A stretch of DNA of 31,523 nt from an uncultured Capnocytophaga sp. Lineage in GTDB: Bacteria > Bacteroidota > Bacteroidia > Flavobacteriales > Flavobacteriaceae. The translations under genes were made by a program, and so were the position numbers. Shown here one piece after another: positions 7,551 to 15,919 of the stretch. Below the pieces are notes generated by a model, which did no database searches, was not told where the DNA came from, and worked only from the letters and a program-made list of their open reading frames with translations. Numbering within the stretch: the first letter of the stretch is position 1; each line of letters opens with the position of its first letter. The stretch is taken from positions 1 through 31,523 of the forward strand of contig NZ_CALHGG010000075.1 of assembly GCF_938029845.1 (NCBI RefSeq), in the 5' to 3' direction.

Positions 7551-8248
7551 ATTGTTTGATTATAGACGACGAACCTTTGGCGCGTATCGGGATGGAGCGC
7601 CTCATCAGGCAATACAGCAACTTGAAGGTAGTAGGCACTTTCAAAAATGCGGTAGGCGTTACCGACTTCTTGAAAAAGAACGAAGTGCATTTGCTCTTCT
7701 TAGACATCGAGATGCCAGGAATCAACGGTTTGGAACTGGCTAAAATCCTACCCGAGCAAACACTCGTTATCTTCACCACAGCCTACAGTCAGTATGCTTT
7801 AGAGAGTTATGAGGTAGATGCCCTTGATTATTTGGTAAAGCCCATCACCCCTGAGCGTTTCAAAAAGGCTGTTGCCAAAGCCGAAAGTTATCACCAGTTG
7901 CTCTCTGAGCAAAAAACCGACTTAGAAGCGACCGATGCCCAATATATCAGCATTCGTGCCAACCGGCGCAACTATCGCATTGCACACAGCGATATCCTCT
8001 ATATAGAAGCACTAAAAGATTATGTGATTATCCATACCTTTACTGAGCGTTACATCACGTGGATTAATCTGAAAAACATACATAGCCAGCTTCCTGAATC
8101 GGTATTTGTACGCGTCAATAAGAGTTATGTAGTGAATACACAACACATTACTTCCTACACCCACCAGTTTGTGTATATAGGGGAAATAGAAATTCCTATC
8201 GGCAGGGCATACGAGGTGATGAGCAAATTGTCAGTTATCAATTGTTAA
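7547..8248 (+). CDS. LytTR-family response regulator
   Basis: A 233-residue DNA-binding regulator, partner of the preceding kinase. The receiver domain (about 1-115) shows IDDEPLAR at the start with acidic residues Asp7 and Asp8, phospho-acceptor Asp53 in LLFLDIEMPG, the TTAYSQYALESYEVDALDYLVKPI switch region and its Lys. The C-terminal LytTR domain (about 130-230) has YISIRANRRNYRIAHSDILYIEALKDYVIIHT and FVRVNKSYVVN, the usual beta-type DNA-binding pattern. Targets in this phylum are typically a nearby operon; the barrel genes upstream or the transporter downstream are candidates. The start codon lies inside the kinase stop region (ATGA). Confidence 0.94.
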   Translation: MNCLIIDDEPLARIGMERLIRQYSNLKVVGTFKNAVGVTDFLKKNEVHLLFLDIEMPGINGLELAKILPEQTLVIFTTAYSQYALESYEVDALDYLVKPITPERFKKAVAKAESYHQLLSEQKTDLEATDAQYISIRANRRNYRIAHSDILYIEALKDYVIIHTFTERYITWINLKNIHSQLPESVFVRVNKSYVVNTQHITSYTHQFVYIGEIEIPIGRAYEVMSKLSVINC

Positions 8249-8272
8249 TCATCAATTGTTTTTGTATCTTTG
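8242..8272 (+). promoter_or_regulatory. Promoter for the osmoprotectant transporter operon
   Basis: TTG at 8242-8244 and TATCTTTG at 8265-8272, spaced by 20 bases, fit the Bacteroidota -33/-7 pattern. It begins inside the last codons of the response regulator gene and would start a transcript about 30 bases before the TTG start at 8311. Confidence 0.65.
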
Positions 8273-8310
8273 CGGTCATAGTTTCATTCAGAAATTAACA
8301 CCCCAACGCA

Positions 8311-9852
8311 TTGACAAATTTTATATCTCTTTTGTATGAGGAAGCTCCCTTCTTCCTACATCTCACGGCCGAGCATCTGCTCATCTCGCTCTCAGCCATA
8401 GCCATAGCTACCCTTATAGGAGTGCTCTTGGGTATCTTTATTAGCGAGTACCGCAGGTTTGCCGCTTGGCTACTGGGGGCAGTAAATGTACTCTATACCA
8501 TTCCCTCTATCGCCCTATTGGGCTTCTTTATCACCATTACAGGGGTAGGTAACCTCACGGCTCTTATCGCCCTGATACTCTACGCCTTGCTACCTATTAT
8601 CCGCAGTACCTATACAGGCATTACCCACATCAACCCGCTTATTATCGAGGCAGCCGAGGCCATGGGTAGTACCCGCTGGCAACTGCTCTGGAAAATCAAA
8701 CTCCCCTTAGCCCTCCCCGTATTAATGTCTGGTATTCGCAATATGGTTACTATGACCATTGCGCTGGCAGGTATCGCCTCGTTTGTTGGGGCGGGTGGCT
8801 TGGGCGTAGCTATCTATCGCGGTATCACTACCAACAATAGCGTAATGACTTTGGTAGGCAGTGTCCTGATTGCTCTCTTGGCTTTGGGTTTTGATTATCT
8901 CTTGGCAAAAGTAGAAAAGCGATTGGTAAATCGTGAAGTTACCCCCAAGCGCAACCCTCTAAAACTCGTAGGTATAGCCATATTGGCATTACTCATCACC
9001 TTGTTCTTTGTGCTTTCACCCAAAAAGGCAAAAGATATTCATATAGCTACCAAGCCGATGACCGAAAGCTATATACTGGGGCAAATGCTTGCCTTACTTA
9101 TCGAGCAAGACACAGGGCTTTCAGTACGTCTCACCAATGGCGTAGGGGGTGGCACCTCCAACATTCACCCTGCAATGTTGCGCGGAGGCTTTGATATGTA
9201 CCCCGAATACACTGGTACTTCATGGGAGGCTGTACTCAAGCATAAAGACCCTTACCAAGATGATAAGTTCACTATCTTAGAAAATGCCTACAAAAAACAA
9301 TATGGCTTAGAATGGACAAACTTATACGGCTTCAATAATACCTATAGCTTAGCCGTCAGCAAAGAGATAGCCCAGCAATACCAGCTCAAAACCTTTACCG
9401 ATTTGGCTAAAGTGAGCCAGCAGCTTATCTTTGGGGCTGAGTATGATTTCTTTGAACGTGAGGACGGCTACAAGCAACTCCAAAAAGTCTATGGTATGCA
9501 CTTTGGTAAAGTGATAGATATGGACATCGGACTCAAATACCAAGCCATACGCGATAAGAAGATTGATGCTATGGTAGTATTCACTACCGATGGACAGCTT
9601 TCTGTAAGCGAGGTAGTAGTACTTCAGGACGACCGCAATCTCTACCCCTCTTATGAGGCAGGCACGGTGGTACGTACCGAGCTACTCACCACTTACCCCA
9701 CCCTGCGCACTACCCTAAGAAAACTCAATAACCTTATTGATGACACCACTATGGCGCACCTCAACTTTTTGGTTGAAACCGAGAGGAAACAACCCGAAGA
9801 AGTAGCCAAAAACTACCTGCTACAAAAAGGACTCTTACACCCACAACCATGA
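8311..9852 (+). CDS. Osmoprotectant ABC importer, fused permease and binding protein
   Basis: A 513-residue fusion of an OpuCB/ProW-type permease and an OpuCC/ProX-type substrate-binding domain. Residues about 15-210 hold the membrane domain, including the EAA loop (IIEAAEAMGSTRWQLLWKIKLPLALPVLMSG). A further helix around residues 219-232 leads to the periplasmic binding domain (about 240-505), with TKPMTESYILGQM, YPEYTGTSWE and a DMDIGLKYQAIRDKKIDAMVVF segment typical of the OpuAC family. Likely substrates are glycine betaine, choline or related quaternary amines. The start is a TTG: an in-frame stop lies just upstream and no ATG precedes the conserved first helix (TTG 8332 is an alternative). 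It overlaps the ATPase gene by 4 bases. Confidence 0.93.
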   Translation: MTNFISLLYEEAPFFLHLTAEHLLISLSAIAIATLIGVLLGIFISEYRRFAAWLLGAVNVLYTIPSIALLGFFITITGVGNLTALIALILYALLPIIRSTYTGITHINPLIIEAAEAMGSTRWQLLWKIKLPLALPVLMSGIRNMVTMTIALAGIASFVGAGGLGVAIYRGITTNNSVMTLVGSVLIALLALGFDYLLAKVEKRLVNREVTPKRNPLKLVGIAILALLITLFFVLSPKKAKDIHIATKPMTESYILGQMLALLIEQDTGLSVRLTNGVGGGTSNIHPAMLRGGFDMYPEYTGTSWEAVLKHKDPYQDDKFTILENAYKKQYGLEWTNLYGFNNTYSLAVSKEIAQQYQLKTFTDLAKVSQQLIFGAEYDFFEREDGYKQLQKVYGMHFGKVIDMDIGLKYQAIRDKKIDAMVVFTTDGQLSVSEVVVLQDDRNLYPSYEAGTVVRTELLTTYPTLRTTLRKLNNLIDDTTMAHLNFLVETERKQPEEVAKNYLLQKGLLHPQP

Positions 9853-10559
9853 TAACATTCACCCATATATACAAAAGCTATAACGGCAAGGAAATCATCT
9901 CCGACTTCAACCTCTCCATTGAAAGTGGTACTTTCCTTACGATCATAGGCACTTCAGGCTCTGGCAAAACCACCTTACTAAAAATGATTAACGGATTGGT
10001 ATTGCCCGACAAGGGTGAAATACATATTGACGGAAAGAATATTTTAGCCGAAGACCTCATTGCCCTACGTCGCAACATAGGTTATGTAATTCAAGGGAAT
10101 ATCCTCTTCCCACACCTTACCGTTGCGGAGAATATTGCCTATGTACTCCACTTAATGAAGTACTCCAAAACCGATATAACGCGCATTGTTACCGAAAAAC
10201 TACAACAGGTAAACCTCTCCCCTGAACTCGCCAACCGCTTCCCCCACCAGCTTTCGGGCGGAGAGCAGCAGCGGGTAGGTATCGCTCGTGCCTTAGCTGC
10301 AAGCCCCTCCATCATCTTGATGGACGAGCCTTTTGGGGCGTTGGATAGCATCACCCGCCAGCAACTCCAGCGAGAACTCAAAGCGCTACATCAGCAAACA
10401 GGCGTTACCATAGTGTTCGTTACCCACGACATCACCGAAGCCTTAACTCTTGGCTCCAAAGTATTAGTGCTGGATAAGGGTATTATTCAGCAATGCGATA
10501 CTCCCGAAATGATTAAGAACCACCCTGCCAATGAGTTTGTTCAGCAATTAGCAACTTGA
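9849..10559 (+). CDS. Osmoprotectant ABC importer ATP-binding protein
   Basis: A 236-residue ABC ATPase that powers the fused permease encoded just upstream (ATGA overlap, coupled translation). Walker A GTSGSGKT is at residues 34-41, the Q-loop at Gln82, the signature LSGGEQ at 135-140, Walker B IILMDEP at 155-161 and the switch His193. It is most like OpuCA/ProV but lacks the tandem CBS domains that sense ionic strength in many of these ATPases; the protein stops about 40 residues after the H-loop. Control of transport by osmolarity would therefore have to come from elsewhere. Two of these subunits would join a dimer of the fused protein. Confidence 0.94.
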   Translation: MITFTHIYKSYNGKEIISDFNLSIESGTFLTIIGTSGSGKTTLLKMINGLVLPDKGEIHIDGKNILAEDLIALRRNIGYVIQGNILFPHLTVAENIAYVLHLMKYSKTDITRIVTEKLQQVNLSPELANRFPHQLSGGEQQRVGIARALAASPSIILMDEPFGALDSITRQQLQRELKALHQQTGVTIVFVTHDITEALTLGSKVLVLDKGIIQQCDTPEMIKNHPANEFVQQLAT

Positions 10560-10589
10560 CACATCGGCAAATTATCACATCAGACAACC

Positions 10590-11141
10590 GTTGTATCGCT
10601 AATGGGCGAAATGGGCAGAGCTTTTGACGGTAGTTATGCCGAATACGCCCTCTTACCCAATGCGCAAGTATATCCTATAACCTCCTCTCTTAGTTGGAGC
10701 GACCTCGCTGCCGTACCCGAAACCTACTACACCGCTTTTGGTTCTATGCAAAATCTGCAAATCAAACCTACCGATACCGATAACACTTTAGCTACCGAGG
10801 AGTGTTTCGATAAAATATTAGAACTGGTAGGTCCTGCCAGCATCAAAGATTCTTTTGCCCATATAAAAGAATATGGTATTATCTGCTCTACCGGACTTTT
10901 AGGAGGCAAATAGTACTTAGAAGATTTTGACCCCACCCGCGACCTCCTGCACAACGCCTACCTTACCACTTTCTATTCAGGTGGCGTAAATGCCGAAAAA
11001 ATAAATGCCTTATTTGCCTATATCGAGCAGTACCACGTACCCGTAGCCCCTGAACAAGTGTTCCGCTTAGAGGAAATTGTCTCTGCTCACCAATATGTAG
11101 AAAGCAGCGAGGGCTATGGCAAAGTAGTAGTACTAAATTAG
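10590..11141 (+). pseudogene. Zinc-type alcohol dehydrogenase/quinone reductase remnant
   Basis: The reading frame starts inside the protein (VVSLMGEMGRAFDGSYAEYA) with the first roughly 80 residues of a medium-chain dehydrogenase missing. After SMQNLQIKP it jumps to DKILELVGPASIKDSFAHIKEYG, so most of the Rossmann NADP-binding segment, including its glycine-rich loop, is deleted in frame. A TAG at 10911-10913 then interrupts the frame, which continues cleanly (YLEDFDPTRDLLHNAYLTTFYSG to VVVLN) to a TAG at 11139-11141. Three independent lesions mean the enzyme is dead. The remnant lies between the transporter operon and the broken two-gene module, whose homology to the 26.7-kb copy begins at the remnant's final codons. 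Confidence 0.9.
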
Positions 11142-11153
11142 CTAATTATTTAC

Positions 11154-11161
11154 TATTTTTG
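11154..11161 (+). promoter_or_regulatory. -7 element TATTTTTG before decayed module
   Basis: It fits TAnnTTTG and aligns with TACTTTTG at 26741-26748 before the intact copy of the module, within a shared upstream stretch GCTAATTATT. It no longer drives an intact gene. Confidence 0.45.
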
Positions 11162-11184
11162 CACCTGTATTCATCATTTAAACC

Positions 11185-11628
11185 ATGTCTCGTACCACTT
11201 TACTACTCTGTAAAAGTAATAATGGTAGAATTTGCAGTGATTATTATTTTCTTTTCTTTGCTTAGAATGCTTTATAGCAGGAAAGCTAGCTTCTTTAGTG
11301 CTAGCGAACGACTCTTTTATCCTATCATTATAGGGATACTCCCTTGTCTGTTGATAGCCTTGTTTATAGGAAAACATATAACACTCAAACTTCAAAAACT
11401 CTATGAAAACATTTTCTCAGGGATTATTCTCATGTTCCTATTTTTTCTTACTGCTATACCATAACGGCGGTTACTATCTATTTCTTAAAGGAAGGCAGAT
11501 GGATTGATTCACAAATTTTGTCAGAAATACTCTCCTTATCTTTCTATGGAGGAGGTATCCAAACCCTTGAGGTAAGTAGCTGGCTAGGGATCAAGTGCTG
11601 CTTTATCAACCAAATTTCTAAAAAGTAA
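11185..11628 (+). pseudogene. Decayed copy of the small membrane protein at 26772
   Basis: This aligns along its whole length with the intact gene at 26772-27212. The ATG start (MSRTTLLLC) is kept, but one extra base just after the first nine codons shifts the frame. The following hydrophobic segments remain readable in the new frame (VEFAVIIIFFSLLRMLY, IIIGILPCLLIALFIGKHI, IILMFLFFLTAI) until a one-base loss creates a stop near 11462. The end (LKEGRWIDSQILSEILSLSFYGGG) and the stop before the next start are also recognisable. It is a genuine pseudogene, not a short membrane gene. Confidence 0.9.
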
Positions 11629-11631
11629 CTT

Positions 11632-11902
11632 ATGAAAACATTCCTATTCTTAATCTTTATACTCAGCTATTCGCAAAGTATATTTAGCCAACCTGAGACA
11701 AGTATAGATACCCTATACCGACAAGATTTCAAAGATTTTACGTTACGATTGGTTAGGGATGACACCGATGAGGAAAAAGCAGAATTTCACTTATTTCTTC
11801 TATCTTAAGGACAATTCATCTGTAGAAATTCTAAGACATGATATGGAGAAAAGACAATGGTTTGTTGGGGATACAGTGCTTCCCCCTCTATAGATGATCA
11901 TG
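11632..11902 (+). pseudogene. Decayed copy of the secreted protein at 27216
   Basis: The first 50 or so codons match the intact gene at 27216 (signal peptide MKTFLFLIFILSYSQSIFSQ, then TSIDTLYRQDFKDFTLRLVRDDTDEEK). The sequence then jumps to the far end (TYFFYLKDNSSVEILRHDMEKRQWFVG): about 570 bases are missing compared with the intact copy. The deletion shifts the frame, so translation from 11632 ends at 11808 after 58 residues. A further one-base loss lies near 11865. Similar short runs (GAATTC and AACTTC in the intact copy, GAATTTC here) flank the deletion, which suggests slippage or recombination. Confidence 0.9.
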
Positions 11903-12056
11903 AAATTAACTCTAATAACTCGCCTTTATAACACTTCTCTTATATAGATTTTCCTACCTCCTTAGCTACAAATCCTTTTCTTTTTACACTAGAGTTATTG
12001 TATTTCAATACATTACAAAAACTAACAAAAATCTAGGATATTTTCTAATTTTTTCT

Positions 12057-12064
12057 TAACTTTG
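12057..12064 (+). promoter_or_regulatory. -7 element TAACTTTG for the collagen-like gene
   Basis: It fits TAnnTTTG and lies 29 bases before the ATG at 12094. No clear -33 TTG is seen. The stretch between 11903 and this box is AT-rich and holds nothing else recognisable. Confidence 0.55.
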
Positions 12065-12093
12065 CACTACAATTATTCTTAATTACTATTAAT

Positions 12094-13635
12094 ATGAAAA
12101 GATATATAATCCTTCTCAGTACAATGGTAGGTCTTTGGATAGCCTCCAGTTGTCAAAAAGAAACCGTAGTTGAGCGTGTTGAAGTACAAAAAGGTAATAT
12201 TATCCATTCAGGTATGGGTGTCCCCGATGCCTCTTTGGGAAATATTGGCGACTATTATCTAGACCTTGCCTCCTCCAACCTCTATGGCAGCAAAACCGCT
12301 GAAGGTTGGGGGAATCCTATTAGCCTAAAAGGCATACAAGGAGAAAAAGGGATAAAGGGAGATAAAGGAGATAAGGGGGACAGAGGAGAAAAAGGAGAGA
12401 GAGGCGACCAAGGCCCTAAGGGTGATAAAGGGGACAAAGGTCTCAAGGGAGAACAGGGAGATAAGGGTGATCAAGGGGAACGAGGAGAACAAGGAATCCC
12501 TGGCAGTAAGGGCGACAAAGGAGACAAAGGGGATCGCGGACTCAAAGGAGAGCGAGGTAAACAAGGTTTCAAAGGCGAACGAGGTGCTAAAGGAGCAGAT
12601 GGAAAAGACGGAGCACCAGGACCTAAAGGAGCAGACGGAAAGAATGGACGAGATGGCGCACCAGGTCCTAAGGGAGCCGATGGAAAGGACGGACTAGATG
12701 GCGCACCAGGCCCTAAAGGAGCTGATGGAAAAGACGGGCGAGACGGCGCACCAGGTCCTAAAGGAGCTGATGGAAAGAACGGACGAGATGGTGCACCAGG
12801 CCCTAAAGGAGCTGATGGAAAGGATGGACAAAATGGGGCGCCAGGCCCTAAAGGTGCCGATGGAAAGGAGGGAAAGCAAGGCCCTAAGGGTGCCGATGGA
12901 AGAGACGGACAAGCTGCACCTGCTGGCACGAAAAAGAACACCCTCTTCTCTGGCTCAGGTATTCCGAATAATAGCTTGGGAGATGAAGGTGATTTCTATA
13001 TTGATATGCTCAACAAAAGGCTCTATGGTCCAAAAACAAATACAGGTTGGACAGATCGATTTATCGGATTAGGTGCTTCTGCGTCACAGAATTATGATTA
13101 TGAGGTGGAATATGAGAAAAACGAAGGAGACCAGTTCGAGGGAGATGTACTTAAGAAATGGCTTACCAAACGAACCAAACATATCAATATGAATGAAGAC
13201 GAAGATCTTAGAGGTGTAAAGAAAATATCCGCAAATGCTTTTAGAGATAGATACCGATTGGAATCCATTATCATAGGGGATAATGTAGAAATTATAGAAG
13301 GAGGTACTTTCGAGAACCTAATAAACTTAAAAATGGTGGTACTTAACCATAAGATAAAAACCATACAGTCAAATACCTTTTATTATACAGGACTAGTAAG
13401 CATCACTATTCCTGAGAATGTCAAAGAAATAAATAGGGGTGCTTTTGCTGATTGCAAGGACTTAGAAACCGTCATCATGGAATCTAAAATACCTCCTGTT
13501 ATAGAAAAAAGTAAACCCTTCATTTTTGAAAATGATAGCAAGCTCAAGCACATCTATGTTCCTGCTGGCAGCAGAGGAGAATACAGAAGTACTCCTGGTT
13601 GGGATCGATATGAACACCTAATAGAAGAAAGGTAA
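12094..13635 (+). CDS. Collagen-like lipoprotein with BspA-type leucine-rich repeats
   Basis: A 513-residue surface protein. The N-terminus has a lipoprotein-type signal with Cys20. Residues about 34-79 form a small module (IIHSGMGVP...SLGNIGDYYLDLASSNLYGSK...GW). Residues 80-274 are 65 uninterrupted Gly-X-Y triplets, first Lys/Asp/Glu rich (GDKGDKGDRGEKG), then six copies of a 15-residue unit. A second copy of the flanking module follows (LFSGSGIPNNSLGDEGDFYID...LYGPKTNTGW). The C-terminal 150 residues carry BspA-like leucine-rich repeats (ANAFRDRYRLESIIIGDNVEIIEGGTFENL; TIPENVKEINRGAFADC). It should form a trimeric stalk on the cell surface presenting the repeat domain, perhaps for adhesion; the role is inferred from family, not shown. 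Confidence 0.92.
   Translation: MKRYIILLSTMVGLWIASSCQKETVVERVEVQKGNIIHSGMGVPDASLGNIGDYYLDLASSNLYGSKTAEGWGNPISLKGIQGEKGIKGDKGDKGDRGEKGERGDQGPKGDKGDKGLKGEQGDKGDQGERGEQGIPGSKGDKGDKGDRGLKGERGKQGFKGERGAKGADGKDGAPGPKGADGKNGRDGAPGPKGADGKDGLDGAPGPKGADGKDGRDGAPGPKGADGKNGRDGAPGPKGADGKDGQNGAPGPKGADGKEGKQGPKGADGRDGQAAPAGTKKNTLFSGSGIPNNSLGDEGDFYIDMLNKRLYGPKTNTGWTDRFIGLGASASQNYDYEVEYEKNEGDQFEGDVLKKWLTKRTKHINMNEDEDLRGVKKISANAFRDRYRLESIIIGDNVEIIEGGTFENLINLKMVVLNHKIKTIQSNTFYYTGLVSITIPENVKEINRGAFADCKDLETVIMESKIPPVIEKSKPFIFENDSKLKHIYVPAGSRGEYRSTPGWDRYEHLIEER
12610..12879 (+). repeat. Six tandem 45-bp coding repeats
   Basis: Each unit encodes GAPGPKGADGKxGxx, starting at 12610, 12655, 12700, 12745, 12790 and 12835. 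Units differ mostly at the last five codons (KNGRD, KDGLD, KDGRD, KNGRD, KDGQN, KEGKQ) and at silent sites. The array could gain or lose units in frame by recombination. Confidence 0.9.
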
Positions 13636-13684
13636 TCTTTTTAGTTTTGAATTCTGAGTTTTGAGTTCTTACCTATCTTACTTT

Positions 13685-15421
13685 TTATCTTTCTTCCAAA
13701 AAACCTATAAGTCCTGTAAAGGCTCGTTGTAAGGCAACAGAACCGTGCTCAATAAAGACATCGGCTATGGCTACGATTTTTATCGGGAGGCTATAGCCTT
13801 TTTCTTTGGCAAAAACCACGATACTCTCACCAAAACCTCCTGCTTTGCACCCCTCCTCTACGGTAATCACTGCCTCATACTTTCCTAGGACATGATGCAA
13901 AAGCGCCTCATCCAAAGGCTTGATCCATCGCATATCATAATGTGCGAAAGCACCTGCATCGGGATGCTGGTCTATCTCTTGGGCAACCTCATCGGCTATG
14001 GTACCTACCGAAAGTACCGCATAGCGCGTACCCTCTCTGAGTTGTACCCCCTTCTTTTCTATTTTCTCAAAAGGCAGCTGCCACTCAGTTAGCTGTCCAT
14101 AACCACGAGGGTAGCGTATGGCCAGTGCCTTATCTTGCTCAGGAAGTTGGGCAGTATAGAGGATATTACGCAACTCCACCTCATTGCGAGGAGCAAAGAT
14201 TTCTATATTAGGAATACAGCGCAGGTAGGCTATGTCAAACACCCCCTGATGGGTAGCACCGTCCTCCCCTACCAATCCAGCCCTATCTATACAGAAGATT
14301 ACCTTGAGCTGCTGCAATGCTACATCATGTATAAGTTGGTCATAGCCCCTTTGCAGAAAAGTAGAATAAATCGCTAAGAAAGGTAGCAAACCCTGTGAGG
14401 CGAGACCTGCAGCAAAGGTTACCGCATGTTCTTCAGCTATGCCTACATCAAAAGTGCGAGAGGGAAATTGCTCCTGCATATAGTGGAGTGAGCTACCTGT
14501 AACCATGGCAGGAGTGATGCCCACAATAGCCTTGTTCTCGGCAGCCAACTCACAGAGGGTACGACCGAAAACATCTTGAAACTTCGTTTGTTGTTTTTGT
14601 TGAGGCAGGAGCATACCCGTAGCAGGGTCAAACTTGCCAGGGGCATGAAAAAGTGTTTGCCGTTCTTCGGCCTTTTGGTAGCCCTTGCCCTTGGTAGTAC
14701 GGATATGCACCAATTGTACGCCAAAGAAATCTCTTGCCTCACTTAGTACAGGAATTAGCGCTTCAAAGGAATGCCCATCATAACTACCCAGATACTCTAT
14801 TTGTAGGTCAGCAAAGAAACTCCCCTTATCGGTTCCCTTGGCCAAGCGTTCCAAGTAATAACGGAAAGCACCTGTGGAGGGGTCTATCCCTATTTGGTTA
14901 TCATTGAGCACCACCAGCATATTGACCTTACTATCCCCCATTTGGTTAAGCGCCTCCAAAGCCATACCATTGACAAAAGAGGCATCCCCAATAACAGCCA
15001 CATGCTTGCGTTGGAAATTCTCCTGAAGCACTGCCGCGGTAGCCATGCCCAATACTGCCGAAAGAGAAGTACCCGCATGGCCTGTGCCAAAGGGGTCGTA
15101 TTCACTCTCTTGGCGCTTAGGGAAGCCCGAAAGTCCCCCCCATTGGCGGTTAGTAGCAAAGCGTTCGCGCCTGCCTGTGAGGAGCTTATGGGGATAGGCT
15201 TGGTGTCCTACATCAAAGACCAATATATCCTCAGGGGTATTGAACACATAGTGCAGGGCAATGGTTAGTTCTACCACACCCAAACCAGCCCCCAAATGAC
15301 CTTCCTTGGTAGCTACTTCATTAATGATAAAATGGCGCAACTCCCCCGCCAGCTGCCTAAGCTCAGCAAGAGAGAAATGACGGATATCCGCAGGGGTGTA
15401 TACTTGTTCGAGTAAAGTCAT
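13685..15421 (-). CDS. dxs: 1-deoxy-D-xylulose-5-phosphate synthase
   Basis: A 578-residue thiamine-diphosphate enzyme that joins pyruvate and glyceraldehyde 3-phosphate in the first step of the MEP isoprenoid pathway. The N-terminal domain shows GHLGAGLGVVELTIALHYVFN, DVGHQAYPHKLLTGR and GTGHAGTSLSAVLGMA. The thiamine-binding motif reads GDASFVNGMALEALN...NDN: the usual GDG is GDA here, which I believe is common in this lineage. The middle domain has GIAEEHAVTFAAGLA with the catalytic Glu and DRAGLVGEDGATHQG. The C-terminal transketolase domain follows. It is shorter than the E. coli enzyme (about 620), as usual in the phylum. It starts 4 bases after the ruvX stop and is probably co-transcribed with it. 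Confidence 0.96.
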   Translation of the reverse strand: MTLLEQVYTPADIRHFSLAELRQLAGELRHFIINEVATKEGHLGAGLGVVELTIALHYVFNTPEDILVFDVGHQAYPHKLLTGRRERFATNRQWGGLSGFPKRQESEYDPFGTGHAGTSLSAVLGMATAAVLQENFQRKHVAVIGDASFVNGMALEALNQMGDSKVNMLVVLNDNQIGIDPSTGAFRYYLERLAKGTDKGSFFADLQIEYLGSYDGHSFEALIPVLSEARDFFGVQLVHIRTTKGKGYQKAEERQTLFHAPGKFDPATGMLLPQQKQQTKFQDVFGRTLCELAAENKAIVGITPAMVTGSSLHYMQEQFPSRTFDVGIAEEHAVTFAAGLASQGLLPFLAIYSTFLQRGYDQLIHDVALQQLKVIFCIDRAGLVGEDGATHQGVFDIAYLRCIPNIEIFAPRNEVELRNILYTAQLPEQDKALAIRYPRGYGQLTEWQLPFEKIEKKGVQLREGTRYAVLSVGTIADEVAQEIDQHPDAGAFAHYDMRWIKPLDEALLHHVLGKYEAVITVEEGCKAGGFGESIVVFAKEKGYSLPIKIVAIADVFIEHGSVALQRAFTGLIGFLEER

Positions 15422-15425
15422 TTTC

Positions 15426-15836
15426 TTATGATAAAGAACTCAAATAATCTTGTAGGATAAGGGTCGCACTGATCCTATCCAAGAGCGCTTTGTCCTGTCT
15501 CTTTCTCTTTTTAGTACCGCTCTCCACGAGGATATGTGAGGCTATTTTGGAAGTAAAGCGCTCATCATAGCGAGAGACGGGAATCTCAGGGAGTTTCTCT
15601 TGGAGTTTGCCAATAAAAGGCGCTATGGCTGCTTCACTCTCAGAGAGTTCGCCAGAGACCTGCTTGGGTAGGCCTACAATAATACGTTCTACCTGTTCCG
15701 CTTGGCAGTACTTCTGTAAGAAATCCAGTAGCTCACTCGTTTCCACTGTTGCCAGTGCTGAAGCAATTAACTTAAGTTCATCGGTTACCGCGATACCACA
15801 ACGCTTGATACCATAGTCTATTGCAAGAATACGCAT
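15426..15836 (-). CDS. ruvX: RuvX/YqgF family Holliday-junction resolvase-like nuclease
   Basis: A 136-residue RNase H-fold protein. The first strand MRILAIDYGIKRCGIAVTDEL holds the catalytic Asp7; IIVGLPKQVSGELSE is the second conserved block, and VSRYDERFTSKIA plus the terminal KALLDRISATLILQDYL complete the family pattern. Members resolve branched DNA or process 16S rRNA 5' ends in bacteria. Length is normal for the family. It is the upstream neighbour of dxs, 4 bases apart, in a right-to-left run. Confidence 0.95.
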   Translation of the reverse strand: MRILAIDYGIKRCGIAVTDELKLIASALATVETSELLDFLQKYCQAEQVERIIVGLPKQVSGELSESEAAIAPFIGKLQEKLPEIPVSRYDERFTSKIASHILVESGTKKRKRQDKALLDRISATLILQDYLSSLS

Positions 15837-15919
15837 TTGAGTTTTTAATTTTGAGTTTTGAGTTGTTCTAAGATTTTAAAATCGTATGGTTTTTATAGGT
15901 TTTAGCTTATAAAGACTAA

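Noticed and set aside
11159..11464. 101-residue open frame that looks like a small membrane protein
   Set aside because: Alignment with the intact copy at 26772 shows a frameshifted pseudogene; the apparent start is upstream of the real ATG at 11185 and in another frame.
12610..12879. Regular 45-bp direct repeats resembling a CRISPR array
   Set aside because: They lie in an open reading frame as perfect Gly-X-Y codons, are contiguous without unique spacers, and are explained by the collagen-like protein.
12471..12941. Long proline/serine-rich reading frame on the minus strand
   Set aside because: It is the shadow of the collagen repeat; Gly-X-Y codons on the plus strand read as Pro/Ser-rich sequence on the other, and it has no promoter or start context.
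13685..15421. GDA instead of GDG in the thiamine motif of dxs as a sign of inactivation
   Set aside because: The NDN end of the motif, catalytic Glu and all other blocks are intact, and I recall GDA as usual in flavobacterial homologs.
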